From Penicillium oxalicum (Eukaryota > Ascomycota > Eurotiomycetes > Eurotiales > Aspergillaceae): a stretch of 64,000 nucleotides of DNA. The stretch lies in contig NC_064651.1 in NCBI RefSeq assembly GCF_001723175.1, positions 3,844,001-3,908,000 on the forward strand. Reading direction: 5' to 3'. Positions 10,827 through 21,852 of this stretch are shown here, piece by piece. Both the position numbers and the translations under genes were made by a program. Position 1 is the first letter of the stretch, and each line of letters starts with the position of its first letter. Under the pieces are notes generated by a model. That model did no database searches and was not told the DNA's origin. It saw only the letters and a list, made by a program, of their open reading frames with translations.

Positions 10827-11673
10827 GTTGGGCGGCTGAGAAATGCAAGATTTGTATCACACAAAAAGCGCAGAGACTGGAGGACTGGAGGAAGGAAGTA
10901 CTTGATGCAGGCGAAGAAGAGTCGAGAGGAGACTGGTACAACTAGTGTGTGTAGTGGGGGTCGTGGTGAACAGGCTTGGCAAACTCTCAGGTACCAAGGC
11001 CCGAATTTCAGGCCATCAAGTAGTGGTCTCTCAGCTTCCGCACGGCTTCGTTGGTGTACTGGATTGTCAGCGCGAACATTCAGAGTGGGTTTGGCTGAGA
11101 CGTCTTTTATTGATGATTTTGAGCTATCTTCTCGGTGTCGCTGGTTCACGTTGGGCACTGACTGAGAAGATCTGAGTCGACATGCTGCCCATGCACAAAG
11201 ATGTGCTGACCAGTGACGAGTAGTACACTACTGCCGGAATGACGGAATGTTCCATGGTCACGAGCCTGCCACTATCTAAGATGATCATAGACCTTGAAGT
11301 CCAGAAGGAAGAAATGCGGCCCTACTCCAAACACTATTGCGACCCGACTTGGCCCACTTTAAAACTCATCGCTACAAATGCCTCACAGGATGATAGATTG
11401 CGAGACTCTTTTACCCAAACGCCGCTAGGTGTCCCTGGTCTCCTGACAGGTGATGCAAACTTGACTTGTGTCCAATGGGAGAGATTGAAAAATAGATGTG
11501 CAGAGCACACCCTCATGCCGAGGCTGTGGTATAGATTTGCTAATGTGGATAAAGGCCAGCTGTTTCTGTATATCGTCGGGAGCATGGCACGTTCGAGTCG
11601 TTAGGGTTCGGATCGCGAAGTCGCAAGTTGGGTGGACAAATGCTTGAGCAAGTGTGATGTCCAAGCTGACTGC
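10827..11673. other. Intergenic region upstream of ntf2 and downstream of tma7
   Basis: About 0.85 kb holding the ntf2 promoter and 5' leader and the 3' flank of tma7. The plus-strand ORF at 11239-11604 (121 codons) has no recognisable motif and no support from neighbouring signals. Nothing else was seen. Confidence 0.45.
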
Positions 11674-12025
11674 TTATTTCTTGCCCGACTTCTTGATACC
11701 CTGCTGGCCGGTGTTCAGGGGACCCTTCTTGCCCTTGGTGGATTCGAGGAGAGCCTTCTTGGCCGCAGCATCTGCGATCAAGATAGGTATTAGCAGGATT
11801 GCACCAGAATGACAAAAGAAAGGCGACCTCGGAAGAAAACAAAGAAAACCTTACCAGCGCGCTGCTTCTCCTTGAATGCAAGATCATCCTCATCCAGCTC
11901 CTTCTTATCCTTCTTGGGCGCCTTGAGGGGCTTAGCCTTGCCGCCTGCATGTGAATTGTCAGCGGAGCACATATTACGTCGATGCGACAGGAGAGCCACT
12001 GACCTTCTCTGCTGGAGCCACCCAT
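11674..12025 (-). CDS. tma7: Translation machinery-associated protein 7
   Basis: Three exons (12025-12004, 11944-11855, 11771-11674) encode 69 aa. The product begins MGGSSREGGKAKPLKAPKK, continues with an acidic-then-basic segment (ELDEDDLAFKEKQRADAAAK) and ends GQQGIKKSGKK. This is the complete TMA7 pattern, including the conserved Gly-Gly-Lys start and Lys-rich C-terminus. TMA7 (CCDC72 in animals) is a small, highly charged protein found associated with ribosomes in yeast; loss mildly reduces translation. Its biochemical role is not established. The gene is too small and too split to be found by ORF length. Confidence 0.94.
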
Positions 12026-12504
12026 TTCGAAGATTCGAGTGCCTGACCTGGGAAAGGAAAGTCGGTGAGTACGAGGTTGATAGACTGAAAGTCTGACTTG
12101 TTGCACAGCGCGATAACACAGGCAAACTTCGAGGTGGCGGCGAAACTCGAGCGGGAAAAATTGCTGATCCCCAAGTGGGGTACTATACATGCCGTCGTTT
12201 CTGCCTTGGTGCCTGACTTTTGATTGAAGCGCCGGCGTCAACACCAAGACTGCAACCGACCTCTAGAACCCTTCAACTTTTACTAGCAGGTTCTGCGAGA
12301 TATGGTCTCAGGGAACTATAGACCACGATATAAATTCAAGTGACCATTTCACGCGGAGGATACACAGAGCAGCCAGTCAGCACCGTCAGAGTCATACTTA
12401 ATCTCCGTTGGTCTGTTCAGAACAATTCACAAACATACAGCTGAGGAAAATGATGTATTTTTCTTCACGATCATCGAGAACTGTATTGAGCCCCGCTGGA
12501 TGAA
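12026..12504. other. Intergenic region between tma7 and the SR140-like gene
   Basis: About 480 bp that should hold the tma7 promoter (minus strand) and the 3' UTR of the SR140-like gene. No other feature was seen. Confidence 0.45.
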
Positions 12505-14967
12505 TCAATCTGAATCTGATGCAAACATATCCTCGGCCTTGGGCCTTGGTCTTCGCTGCCCTCGTTGTACTTGCCCCTCATGCTGTTCAGGCTGAATTGG
12601 CCCGTCATCTAAAGCTTGCTGAGCATTCGATTGGGCATGCAGAGATGGATCTTCTTCCATTGGCCCGCCTCCGTGATCGTTCTCTTCTTCTCCTACTATC
12701 TCCTCCTCGTCTTCATAATCGCCATCATCCTGCATTTCTAGATCACTGTCCTCCAATGGAACACCGTCAAGATCGCTCATAGACTCGTCTTCCATCATAG
12801 CCGGTGCGCTTGTAGAAGGACGGTCCTGGATTTTTGTGTCAATAAAGGGGTCATCCTTGACTCTTGCAGATTCCGCGTCATCATCCACGGTCTTCCACCG
12901 ACTCTTGCTCTTGGAAGCTTGATGACTGGACTGTTCAGCATCCGCTTTCTCTGACTCTTTCTGCAATTCCTCCTCGGTCGGTGGCGGATGCTCAAGCACC
13001 TTGAGGAAGTGTTCCTGATTGGAGGGTTGGAAAATACTCCAACCCTCCCACAGGTGAAGGAGGGCGCCCACACTGCGCTTCCATTTTTCGGCACGCAACC
13101 GTCCCCAGTTCAGATCCTTTTCCATCCGACCGAGATGTTCGAAGACCTTGTGTGAGCGGAGAGCATTCTCAAAGAGAGACCGGTATCGCCACCCTTTAGG
13201 AACACCACTGGTGGCTGACGATGCGAGGATGTCGGAAATGAGATATAATCCCACCAGCTTGGCCGACGACGTATCAATTTTGGTTTTGGCAACCGATTTG
13301 CCGTCCCGATCTTCTTCTTCCTGTCTCGCGGCGTCCTTCTCCACCTCTCGCCCCGGATTGGCTCCCGTATATGCCAAAGGATGAAGAATGTTCAGTATGA
13401 TCATGTCAACGACCTCGCGCGCACCTGTACCTGCGTGTTTGATGGCAAAGGCTGTAACTCGAGCCACATCACCACGCCGCAGTCTCGCATGAGTCGTGGG
13501 TAGACGAGCAAGCAGATGCGTGAGCTTTGCTTTCTGCAAGGGATTCATATAGCCCACATTGTCTTGGTGCGACGCGGCATTCTCTGAAGAAGGCCCGCCT
13601 CCGAGATTGCGTCTATCTTCTTCGCCATCAGACATCTCTTCTTCTGATGAATTGTAATCGTCCTCGGAAACAAACTCGTCGAGGCGTGTAGTGTATTCAA
13701 ATTTGATGCTCATATCGGATGGAACCCAGACAGGCCCACCATCGAAGACGGAGTATGCTTGCCGGCCTGCAGTCTTGCCTCTACTCTGCGCTCGAGGACT
13801 GGTGACGATTTGCCAGAGCTTCCAACGATAGTAGACGCCCCCAGGACTCCGCGCATCCCAAATCCATGCCCACTTCTCTTCCTTTTGTACCTCCGGTCGA
13901 CTCATCAGGAGGGCTTCGAATTCAGGTCCGTGATTTAGCAGCATTTCCAAAGTCTTATGGATGAGTCTCAACTGCTTGATATCTGCGGGTGCTTGGACCT
14001 CGACTTTCGTAGAGCCTCCGCCCCTTCCGTTGCCTGGCCCGTATGAGTCTGGAGGCGCAAACCCGCGGTGGGAGCCTGGGGGTGGTGCGCGACTGAGACT
14101 CCCACCAAAATTTTGTTGAACCGCCTTTGCACCGAAGGGAAGGGATTTCGATGTTGTTGTGCCGAGGGTTGTCGGCAGGGTTGAATTAATCGCAGCCGAT
14201 GAATGACCCTTGTGAATAGATAGGTAGTGTCCTCGGCCCAGGTACTTTTTGTCAAGCAGGCTAATGGCTGAGTTGACATCTGAAAGTGGCGTGTCACTTG
14301 CCAAAGTGACGATAGCGGCTGCGGACTTTCGCTCGGTGGCTGATTGATTGTTCGGTCGCACGATGTTCACATTGTCCACAGTGAGAAAGGATGGGATCAG
14401 GGATTTCAGCACGGAAGGAGATGTTCCCAATGGTAACGACTCAAGGCACAGAGTGTACCTGGAGGCCGCCTTCTCCGCCTCTCTTGCGTCGGCCCGGCGA
14501 TCATCTTCGTCGTCCGAAGTGCTATGAAACGCGGATCGGGGAGCGCTTGGGATGGGAGGGGATGGATCAAAGCCCAGGATACCTGATGTTGAATCTCGAC
14601 CGTGTGGCGGTTGTCCAAAGCCCCTCTGACCACCCCGAGACGCGAAGGTGGAAGGTGGTGGTAGTGTCCCAGGGCCGCTGTGTCGAGCTCCAGAGCTCGA
14701 AAAGTGTCTTGACGGCCGCGCTGCCCCCAATCCACCACCTCTGCCCCCAAAATTGCCTTGTCTGCCATCTCCAACTCTTGTAGGTGCAGAGGCATCCTCT
14801 TCAAAAGACTTCACGAAGTCCTCATAAACGGCGGCAGTTTCAGCCCTTTCCCGGGCGCGCTTGGCTTCGGCTTCGGCTTTCGCTTTCTCGAATGGGGACT
14901 TTTTGGTCAATGAGGACGATGTAGGCTCCCTATCTGGGAAACCCCTTCCTTTCCGGTCATCAGGCAT
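12505..14967 (-). CDS. SR140/U2SURP-like U2 snRNP-associated splicing protein (RRM-SURP-CID)
   Basis: A single long exon. I start at the ATG at 14967 (MPDDRKGRGFPDRE), giving 820 aa. The frame is open further up to 15144, but those 59 residues look non-coding and Cys/Ser-rich. Domains in order: an Ala/Glu/Lys/Arg helix (about 23-58, FEKAKAEAEAKRARERAE), which is an SR140 hallmark; a degenerate RRM (about 171-254, YTLCLESLPLG); a SURP module (about 333-387, LRLIHKTLEMLLNHGPEFE ... YYRWKLW); and a CTD-interacting domain (about 477-640, with VTAFAIKHAGTGAREVVDMI). The tail is acidic and ends with basic RRPRPKAEDMFASDSD. Human U2SURP associates with the U2 snRNP, and the CID may contact RNA polymerase II. 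The domain order makes the family call strong. Confidence 0.88.
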   Translation of the reverse strand: MPDDRKGRGFPDREPTSSSLTKKSPFEKAKAEAEAKRARERAETAAVYEDFVKSFEEDASAPTRVGDGRQGNFGGRGGGLGAARPSRHFSSSGARHSGPGTLPPPSTFASRGGQRGFGQPPHGRDSTSGILGFDPSPPIPSAPRSAFHSTSDDEDDRRADAREAEKAASRYTLCLESLPLGTSPSVLKSLIPSFLTVDNVNIVRPNNQSATERKSAAAIVTLASDTPLSDVNSAISLLDKKYLGRGHYLSIHKGHSSAAINSTLPTTLGTTTSKSLPFGAKAVQQNFGGSLSRAPPPGSHRGFAPPDSYGPGNGRGGGSTKVEVQAPADIKQLRLIHKTLEMLLNHGPEFEALLMSRPEVQKEEKWAWIWDARSPGGVYYRWKLWQIVTSPRAQSRGKTAGRQAYSVFDGGPVWVPSDMSIKFEYTTRLDEFVSEDDYNSSEEEMSDGEEDRRNLGGGPSSENAASHQDNVGYMNPLQKAKLTHLLARLPTTHARLRRGDVARVTAFAIKHAGTGAREVVDMIILNILHPLAYTGANPGREVEKDAARQEEEDRDGKSVAKTKIDTSSAKLVGLYLISDILASSATSGVPKGWRYRSLFENALRSHKVFEHLGRMEKDLNWGRLRAEKWKRSVGALLHLWEGWSIFQPSNQEHFLKVLEHPPPTEEELQKESEKADAEQSSHQASKSKSRWKTVDDDAESARVKDDPFIDTKIQDRPSTSAPAMMEDESMSDLDGVPLEDSDLEMQDDGDYEDEEEIVGEEENDHGGGPMEEDPSLHAQSNAQQALDDGPIQPEQHEGQVQRGQRRPRPKAEDMFASDSD

Positions 14968-15246
14968 GTTTAAAGCGGTGCTGCCCGTGCAGCAACAATG
15001 GGAAAGCCTCCTGATTTCGTCGCTGAAGCTATGCCTGAAGTCATCCAGACAAGATGCCTTTCCTTTCGAATCCGATATTCTGCACCATGAAGCGGGCGGT
15101 GAATAAAGCGGCTTCAACTGTCTGCTCCCTCGGACAAGCGTCATCGGGCCGCCGCCGCGCTATCTCCCTAAGAGACTGACAGTCTGAAAGCAGTGTTTGA
15201 TATTGTGATACTCACTGGACATGATCATTGGTCTGAGGTCTTTGTC
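14968..15246. promoter_or_regulatory. Short divergent promoter of the SR140-like gene and its plus-strand neighbour
   Basis: Only 279 bp separate the two start codons, which point away from each other. The segment must contain both promoters and 5' leaders. No specific binding site is evident. Confidence 0.5.
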
Positions 15247-16447
15247 ATGTCGTCTACACAAATACAAGCACTTCTGCGCTTTCTGACACAAGATGCCAAG
15301 ATTCCACTGGCCGTTGCAATGAGCAAGACTCCAGAGCTACAGAAAGCTCACCTGACTAGGTGAGCCCCGAGTGGATAGTATAAACTATCTAGTCCGCTTT
15401 CTCCCACTGACGGCCCATAGTGTAGAAACTTTAGCCAAAACAAACCTCACAGCCCTAGAGGAGGCGATCTGTGACCAAAAGCTTGCCAAGCAAATATTCA
15501 ATGCTAGCAAACGAATATGCAAGAAGCGCGCAGCTCCATCAGGTAGCTCTACAGCACCGGTTGAAAAGAAAATCAAAAACGGCAATAGTACTTCAATTTT
15601 GACACCGTACGAGACCGAGTCGAGGCTCAGCCTACCAACCTCTGTGGTACAAAGCAAGGTTGAAGAGATGACCGTGGTGACAAATCGTGCACCCCTAGTT
15701 TTGGCCTTCGCTATCTGCGTCTTAAAGTACACCATGCCAGAACAGCCAATTTCGAGTCGATTGAGCCTCGCTCAGGCGGTGGTCAGCGCCAACAGTCGAT
15801 CCAAGGCTATCAGTATAGGTATAGAGCTCAACCAATCAGCAGAGCAGGAGGTTTGGAGTGAGGGCCAACCGGTTGTCACAGTCCTTGGAAGAGAGATACC
15901 TGTGCTGAAACGCTGGGATTATGATCCCCGTGAAGGGCTGCCCGGTGGATCAACTTTCTTGAGCACCGATGTCAGTAGATCTTCTTGCCATGAATTTTTG
16001 GGAACAAGCGGCAATGGCAATACCGATCAAATGCCTCCGCTTTGGGGGATCGATTTGGAAGCATCTCAACGCTCTCGTGGAGCCAAAAGTACTGAGAAGG
16101 GGGCCACGTCGCTGCCAATTTATACAGCTGAATCTGCACGGTCGTACCTTTTACGTTCTATCTCAGATGCTCGGCAGGCCATATCATCACCCAAAGTCAA
16201 AGCAAAGGCTGCTTTGGTCTCCAATCATGAAGAACCTGCTGTCTCCCTACTGTTCGCCATCGATTCTGTCTGTCAGTCATGGGCCGGAACCTTAACAAAA
16301 GAAGAACTGGACAGACGGGCTTGGTTTTGGTATCTTAAGACCAGACCAGAAGTCGAGGATGGAAGGCAAGGCTGGGGACAAAAAGGCCAAGTGAGATTGA
16401 AGGATATTCTTGCCCTGCGGAAAGATTTTGCCTCGACGCTGAGCTGA
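15247..16447 (+). CDS. Uncharacterised protein with a helix-hairpin-helix-like N-terminus
   Basis: Two exons, 15247-15359 and 15421-16447, joined across a 61-nt GTGAGC...TAG intron, encode 379 aa. The upstream ATG (MSSTQIQALLRFLTQDAKI) was chosen because splicing there creates a continuous conserved-looking segment: LTSVETLAKTNLTALEEAI then AKQIFNASKRICKKR. Its pattern (LTS-x2-LAK-x4-L-x6 ... AKxI) resembles helix-hairpin-helix DNA-binding motifs of repair enzymes. A basic linker (KKRAAP ... EKKIKNG) follows. The C-terminal third is helical with Trp-rich ELDRRAWFWYLKTRPE. No catalytic motif was recognised. A DNA- or RNA-related role is a guess from the HhH-like pattern alone. Confidence 0.7.
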
Positions 16448-18268
16448 TTGTCTGTCATCGCCGACCCATGGATCTTGATCTGGACCTCGATGATGGTATG
16501 GATATTTCCCCTAGATGGTTCTACTGCTGAATTAGTGTCAACTTTGCATTGCATGCTCTCGTGCCTCTGAAGCGTGGATATGCCTTAGTGAAGATTTCAA
16601 ATTCAGAAGGTCTTATTCACACTCTTTATGCGACTTGCGGCAGTGAACTCATCTAGCAAGTGACCTCCATGCCCGGAGACCTTAGCCTTGGGCCAGCATT
16701 GATACCTAGGTAGTCCTCAGCTTCACAGGACACCGTAAATAAATATTAATCAGCCACGTTGAAGGCCCTTTTCGATTTGAGAGTGAGTTTCATGACGTAG
16801 AGCTAAGTAATCAATCAAATGACAAGATTCTTCAAAGACGAATAGGTCTCCAATTTTCGGAGCCTACATATTCTGCATTTCCATTCCACTTTAAGTAGGC
16901 GGAGGCCACTAGGTCTTCTTTGCAGGGGAATTGACAGACAACAGCGACAGGGAAGTGCTCCGCTTGCCAGCATTGCATGAGACTGCGCCCTTGCATGGTC
17001 GCATGGCAATAGACATTGGTAAAGCACCCATCACCTAATAATGTACTCATCCATACCTGATCAATCAGTATTTCTTAGTACTATAGAGCATGATCATGTG
17101 GGTCAGTTGCTCAAGCGGGCTGCCTTGCAATTTGCCAGAATATACATATTGTGCGTACGAAGCCGACCCAACGTCGGCCACTCAAGGTTGCTTATCCTCT
17201 CAATGGAATTCGAGCAAAGAGCGGCGTGCAATAGTGATTGATCTCGAAAATGATGTATGAGTCTTGCGATGCTGGTCTCTGCTGATTTTGATCCGAAGTA
17301 TTCATTCTGTGAGTACCTGCTGTGATATACCTAGAGCAAAGCCAGAGGATGGACAGGCCAAAGTCTTCCAGATACTTCAAAAGAGCAGTCTGACTGGAGA
17401 CTGTTTTCAGGGCACTAAAAATTGTACGACAATGCATTCAATGCATATAAAATTGAGACATCAGGTGCCAGTAATGAATGTCTACGCTTGTCAAGACTAC
17501 AACCTAGGCAGGATACAGAACTGGACAACTTATCCAGAGGGTGGCGAAATACCGACTTGGTGTGTTCTGACACTCACTTTAGGAACTTTGGAAGACCTGT
17601 ATTGCACCAATCAGGGCAAGTTGCGGGATCCATGTCGTCAAACAAAAATACAAAGGTCCATAAAACCCGTCTGCCGCATACGGTAACACTCGTCCCGAGA
17701 CACTCGCCTAGAGAAACACCCCCCGCCAGAGAGGATGGTGTCCCCGACTTTCTGTGCACACGTCTGTAGGGCCAGAGGATGATTGCAATGTGACCAAGAA
17801 GGTATAGTATGAATAAATGTATCTCTTTATACATACATCCTCGGTGGTGTATCTTCGGCACAAGTACAGTAGTACACATGTCATTAATTCAGCCATGCGC
17901 TTCTCCGAAGTATTACCGCCGGCATACTACCAAGTTACAGTACTACTGTATTCGAAGTTAATCATACAAACCTCCCTCCGTAGTGTTCAGTCCTCCACCC
18001 CAAGTCGCAAGGACAACCCCATCTCTTGGTCTCCCTCCCTTCGCCAGCGCTACCCTCAACTTCACCCTCCTCTTCACCCGACTCACGTTCGATACCCCTT
18101 TCCAACCTGCTTATCTGACGCAAGCTCTCATCGACCGTATCTCGAATTCCAACTGCAACGAGGGTCCGGCCGTCATCTTCGCGGAAAACGCTTTCTTCTG
18201 GCTCGATCAGTCAAATAGTGAACCCGAACAAGGAGGTGGCCCGATAGGGCTGCCATTCAATAAAGAAG
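16448..18268. other. AT-richer intergenic region before the membrane-protein gene
   Basis: About 1.8 kb. Several ORFs of 60-140 codons overlap here on both strands but none shows a motif, a plausible start context and protein-like composition together. The final 300 bp are CT-rich and open in one frame (17983-18354), but that frame overlaps the next gene and is probably the 5' leader. No tRNA or transposon feature was seen. Confidence 0.45.
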
Positions 18269-20383
18269 ATGTCGGGGCACATCTCATCCGACCATTCTCG
18301 CTCCGGCTCGAGAGCCTCACAAAGCGCTCGGTCGTCCAACGGCGAGGCTTATGACACGACCCCTCGCCAGTCCCTCGGTCGCAATTCTCGCGTCTCCAAT
18401 CCGAATGTATTCTCCGACGAGTACTCACTAGAACCCATCCAGGCTGATGATCACATCGAACGGGCCCCCTCTCCTGCGTCGGTTTCCTCTTCGACCACTC
18501 TCCGGTCCCTCCATCCTACCCAGAAGACAGTCAGCCAGGCTACGACCGAGAATGAGAATCCGTTCGGGGATGACGCTCGTCTGTCGATCGAGGAGGCCCA
18601 TCGATCGAGCCTTCCCCAGAAGGGTATGACCGGCTTCTCAACTAATCGAGGATCGATCGTTTCAACCAACAGTAATTCCGCTGCTGTCCAGCGAAATCAA
18701 AGTGTCTCTTCTCGATTCTCGTTGCCCCGCGCCATGAGTCCCTACACCGGAGCGACCGGACCAAGTCATCCCTACGCCATGTACCCGCAAGTTGGCGTGT
18801 CCCGTTCGCCAAGTGTGGCTAGTTCTGCCACAATCCGCCAACACGATCGGATGCCGGATGAATCTAGTGGTCCCCAACATCCTTATGCGATGTACCCGCA
18901 AAATGTCGTCGACGAAGAGATGGATGCCAGTGTGATCCCCGTTGGTTTTCCGGGTCATAATCCGCCGTATCAACCACCACCGGACCGTCGCAATAATGAT
19001 GTGGGTGACATTATTGGGGCTGATGGGCATGCTGAGCCATTGCCACCTTACTCACGATACCCTACCGGGGTAATTCCAAAGCCTCCGGGCACCGAACCAG
19101 CGCCTGAACCAGGCATCATCGCAGAGGCTGAGCATTTCCATGCCACATCTCCAGTGCACCCACAACCTTCATCAGACGTCACCGCACATGCCTTGGCACC
19201 TCAATCTTCTGGAAGTACCACGGCGGTGGATAATGACTCTCGGGATGACAGGGAGGGTGTCGCGCCTGCTACTGGTATTATGGCATTCGAGGAAAAGCTC
19301 AAACACAAGGGCAAGAAGACAGTGTGCTGTGGTTTGCCCATTTGGACCATCATTCTGGTCGCTACAGTTTTGTTGATCGGTGGATCCATTGGTGGCGCAA
19401 TTGGGGGTATCATTGGGGGCAAGAAGGCCGCCGATGCAAATGATCGTCAACCGCCCGGCGAGTCACATGGACCGCAAATTGTCACGGTCACCGCAACCCC
19501 CTCTCTGGATTATTCAACAATGACCAGTTCTCCGACGAGTTTTAAGCCACTGCCAACAGGGCATTTCGCCGTCCCTGCGCAATTACACAATTCTTCGCGT
19601 ATGTGCGTCGAGGATAACAAGTTCCGGCATTCCTGGAGCTGCATGGATAAACCATCAGCCTTGGACATCTTCTTTGGTGGGGAGAGTGGCCATCACTCGG
19701 TCGTGTTCAGTAACGCCAGTCCCACGTCCACCTTCACGTATGGTGCGCAACCGCCGATTTTCCCCACTCCAACACAGCCTCTTGGCTTCGCACTCGACAC
19801 TAGTGAAACAGGCCTAGGCCCAGCCCTGTTTTTCTTTGCCCGGTTTGATAAGCTTGTCATAGTACCCGAATCTCAGTTTGAGTCGGCAGGGTCCATCTCT
19901 GCACGTTCTTTCAGTGGCGATGGATCCTTTCTTGATCGGGTACATCGCATGCAGACTGCGCAGCCTGGCGATAAGCCTTGGTTCTGCTTTTGGAACCAAA
20001 CAATGATGGAAATGTTCATCTACGTCAATCAATTCACAGATGCAGCGATCACTGACAGTATCCTCGTCTCATCGGATGTGGCCACCGTAACAGCAAGCCC
20101 CACATCCACGCCCAGTGGAGGCAATCGACCTCAATTCCCGAGAAAAGTCAAGATCGAAGAGCGGCGTGATTTTGCTGGGATTCAACAGCCATATTGTCAG
20201 CAAATGCAAGTGGGCTCTGACGGTCATATCACGGGACCCATCCAGAGCCAGATTATCAGTATTCAAGAACGAGAGCCGACTCCAACGACAACCTACACAA
20301 ACACGAATGACGGCGCACATCAAACTTATACGGCAAAGGTGCAATTCGCAACTCCATGTTATTGCCTGTCGACAACTGATTAG
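18269..20383 (+). CDS. Single-pass membrane protein with a disordered Ser/Pro-rich N-terminal half
   Basis: Intronless, 704 aa. Residues 1 to about 340 are low-complexity and rich in Ser, Pro, Asn and Tyr. A short motif is repeated twice, HPYAMYPQ, with a related PPYSRYPTG further on. A KGKKTVCC stretch precedes one strong transmembrane helix near residues 350-380 (WTIILVATVLLIGGSIGGAI) with a Gly-zipper pattern (GGxIGGxIGG). The remaining 310 residues form a likely extracellular or lumenal domain with several Cys and N-glycosylation sequons. The layout, a long cytosolic disordered tail, one helix and a folded C-terminal domain, matches a family of fungal plasma-membrane proteins of unknown function. 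No enzyme motif was seen. The gene is real by length, composition and codon pattern. Confidence 0.8.
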   Translation: MSGHISSDHSRSGSRASQSARSSNGEAYDTTPRQSLGRNSRVSNPNVFSDEYSLEPIQADDHIERAPSPASVSSSTTLRSLHPTQKTVSQATTENENPFGDDARLSIEEAHRSSLPQKGMTGFSTNRGSIVSTNSNSAAVQRNQSVSSRFSLPRAMSPYTGATGPSHPYAMYPQVGVSRSPSVASSATIRQHDRMPDESSGPQHPYAMYPQNVVDEEMDASVIPVGFPGHNPPYQPPPDRRNNDVGDIIGADGHAEPLPPYSRYPTGVIPKPPGTEPAPEPGIIAEAEHFHATSPVHPQPSSDVTAHALAPQSSGSTTAVDNDSRDDREGVAPATGIMAFEEKLKHKGKKTVCCGLPIWTIILVATVLLIGGSIGGAIGGIIGGKKAADANDRQPPGESHGPQIVTVTATPSLDYSTMTSSPTSFKPLPTGHFAVPAQLHNSSRMCVEDNKFRHSWSCMDKPSALDIFFGGESGHHSVVFSNASPTSTFTYGAQPPIFPTPTQPLGFALDTSETGLGPALFFFARFDKLVIVPESQFESAGSISARSFSGDGSFLDRVHRMQTAQPGDKPWFCFWNQTMMEMFIYVNQFTDAAITDSILVSSDVATVTASPTSTPSGGNRPQFPRKVKIEERRDFAGIQQPYCQQMQVGSDGHITGPIQSQIISIQEREPTPTTTYTNTNDGAHQTYTAKVQFATPCYCLSTTD

Positions 20384-21852
20384 TTTTTCATTACTCTGCT
20401 GGCGTTCGAGCGTGTATGTCCTCAAGCTCAAGCTTTGGTCCTTGAGATTTTTCTGGCGTTGATTGGTGTTGGTCACCTATGAAGTCTCTCTGGCATCTGA
20501 TTTTGTGCATAAGATGATCATCTTTTTTCCCTGTCTCATCTGATACTTAGGCAGTTCCACGCAAAGATCTTTTTCGACCTGTAGGAGTTTGCAAATATGT
20601 CATATTCTTATTCCATTCTTCAGGCCGCCGGGGTTCCATAATTTGAAAGTCCTATATTAAAACGATACTTAAGTTACGCCCACGCGTCAGTACCTACAGG
20701 TCTTATTTTGGCCCTCTGTGTGACGAGTGAAGGTTCGCATTCCGCAAATTTGGTCAGCTGAACATCCCTTTTGAGTCAGCGGGTGAGGTCCACGCCAGTA
20801 GGCAAATATGTAGGTCCTCTCGGATGTAATCAATGAATACCCAACAAAGAGACATGGAAAGCTGAGGGCATAGGACACACCCCATTGAGATTAGAATAAA
20901 GGCAAGTGCGAGGAGGAATTGTGAGAATGAGAAACAGAAACACAGAGACAAGTGCTCAACCTTACCCTTCCCAATTCAGGTCAAATAGACCCAGGCAGGA
21001 TTCATAGTGTACCAGTGTGTAAGCTAAATGCCTACTACGGTATTGAGATAATCATTCCTGAATTCCTTTGATATAGGGACCACCTACTGCAAAAGGCATT
21101 CAGTTCTTTGGTGAATTCTTCTGATCTTCCGGATCACAAAATCATATGAGGATGCATCTGCCGATACTGATAGGAGTAAAGCCTGTGTCAAGATTGCCTC
21201 CTGGGTAGAGTAATGAATTAGAAGGTCATATGATGGATTTTTGACATTGAGAGTGAGTTCGAGCTTCTTTGACATACGCTAACAGTGGTTAATATTATTG
21301 GGCACCGGCTCGTTCTTTTATAGTCCACCCTAAGGGGAAAGTAGAGCCTAGGAAGCATTATTGAACTCTCGATTTGATTTTCAATATTTAGTACCCCTGA
21401 CCGCTAAGATAGAATACCATGACAGAGATGGAGTATGTTCTGTAGGCTATCATACAATATGTACGAATATAGTCCGGTGTAGTGTATGCATAGGAAGTGC
21501 AGCATGACGCAGCGGTGAGATGGTTTCTGCCGTCTTAAACGGCCATGCACAAGCATCCACTTCTCTCGCCGCCATGCTTGAGCTGCCCGAAGCCATTGCT
21601 CGTGAGGTACCGCCTGAGGCACCCGCACTTCCGACACCTCGCACCTCGCACACCATCCCTCTATCCTCTCTTCATCGACCTCCTCTTCTCTTTCCCAGAC
21701 CCCCACCCGATATCCTCTTACTTCTTTCGCACTTCACTCTAAAATTCACAGCTCCTCTCACCTCACAGCTTTGAAATATCGGCATCGTCCATAATTCTTT
21801 CCATCGATCATCTGTCCGTGGACCCTCCAGATCAAATGATCGCGTCTCCTAG
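20384..21852. other. Intergenic region upstream of not1
   Basis: About 1.5 kb, AT-richer than the genes on each side. ORFs are short and overlapping. The last 300 bp are CT-rich, consistent with a fungal promoter and leader for not1. No other feature was seen. Confidence 0.45.

Noticed and set aside
11239..11604. Plus-strand ORF of 121 codons between ntf2 and tma7
   Set aside because: No recognisable domain or targeting signal. An overlapping ORF exists on the other strand, typical of chance openings.
17983..18354. ORF of 123 codons just upstream of the 704-aa membrane-protein gene
   Set aside because: It starts without ATG, overlaps the real gene start in another frame, and its composition follows the CT-rich leader.
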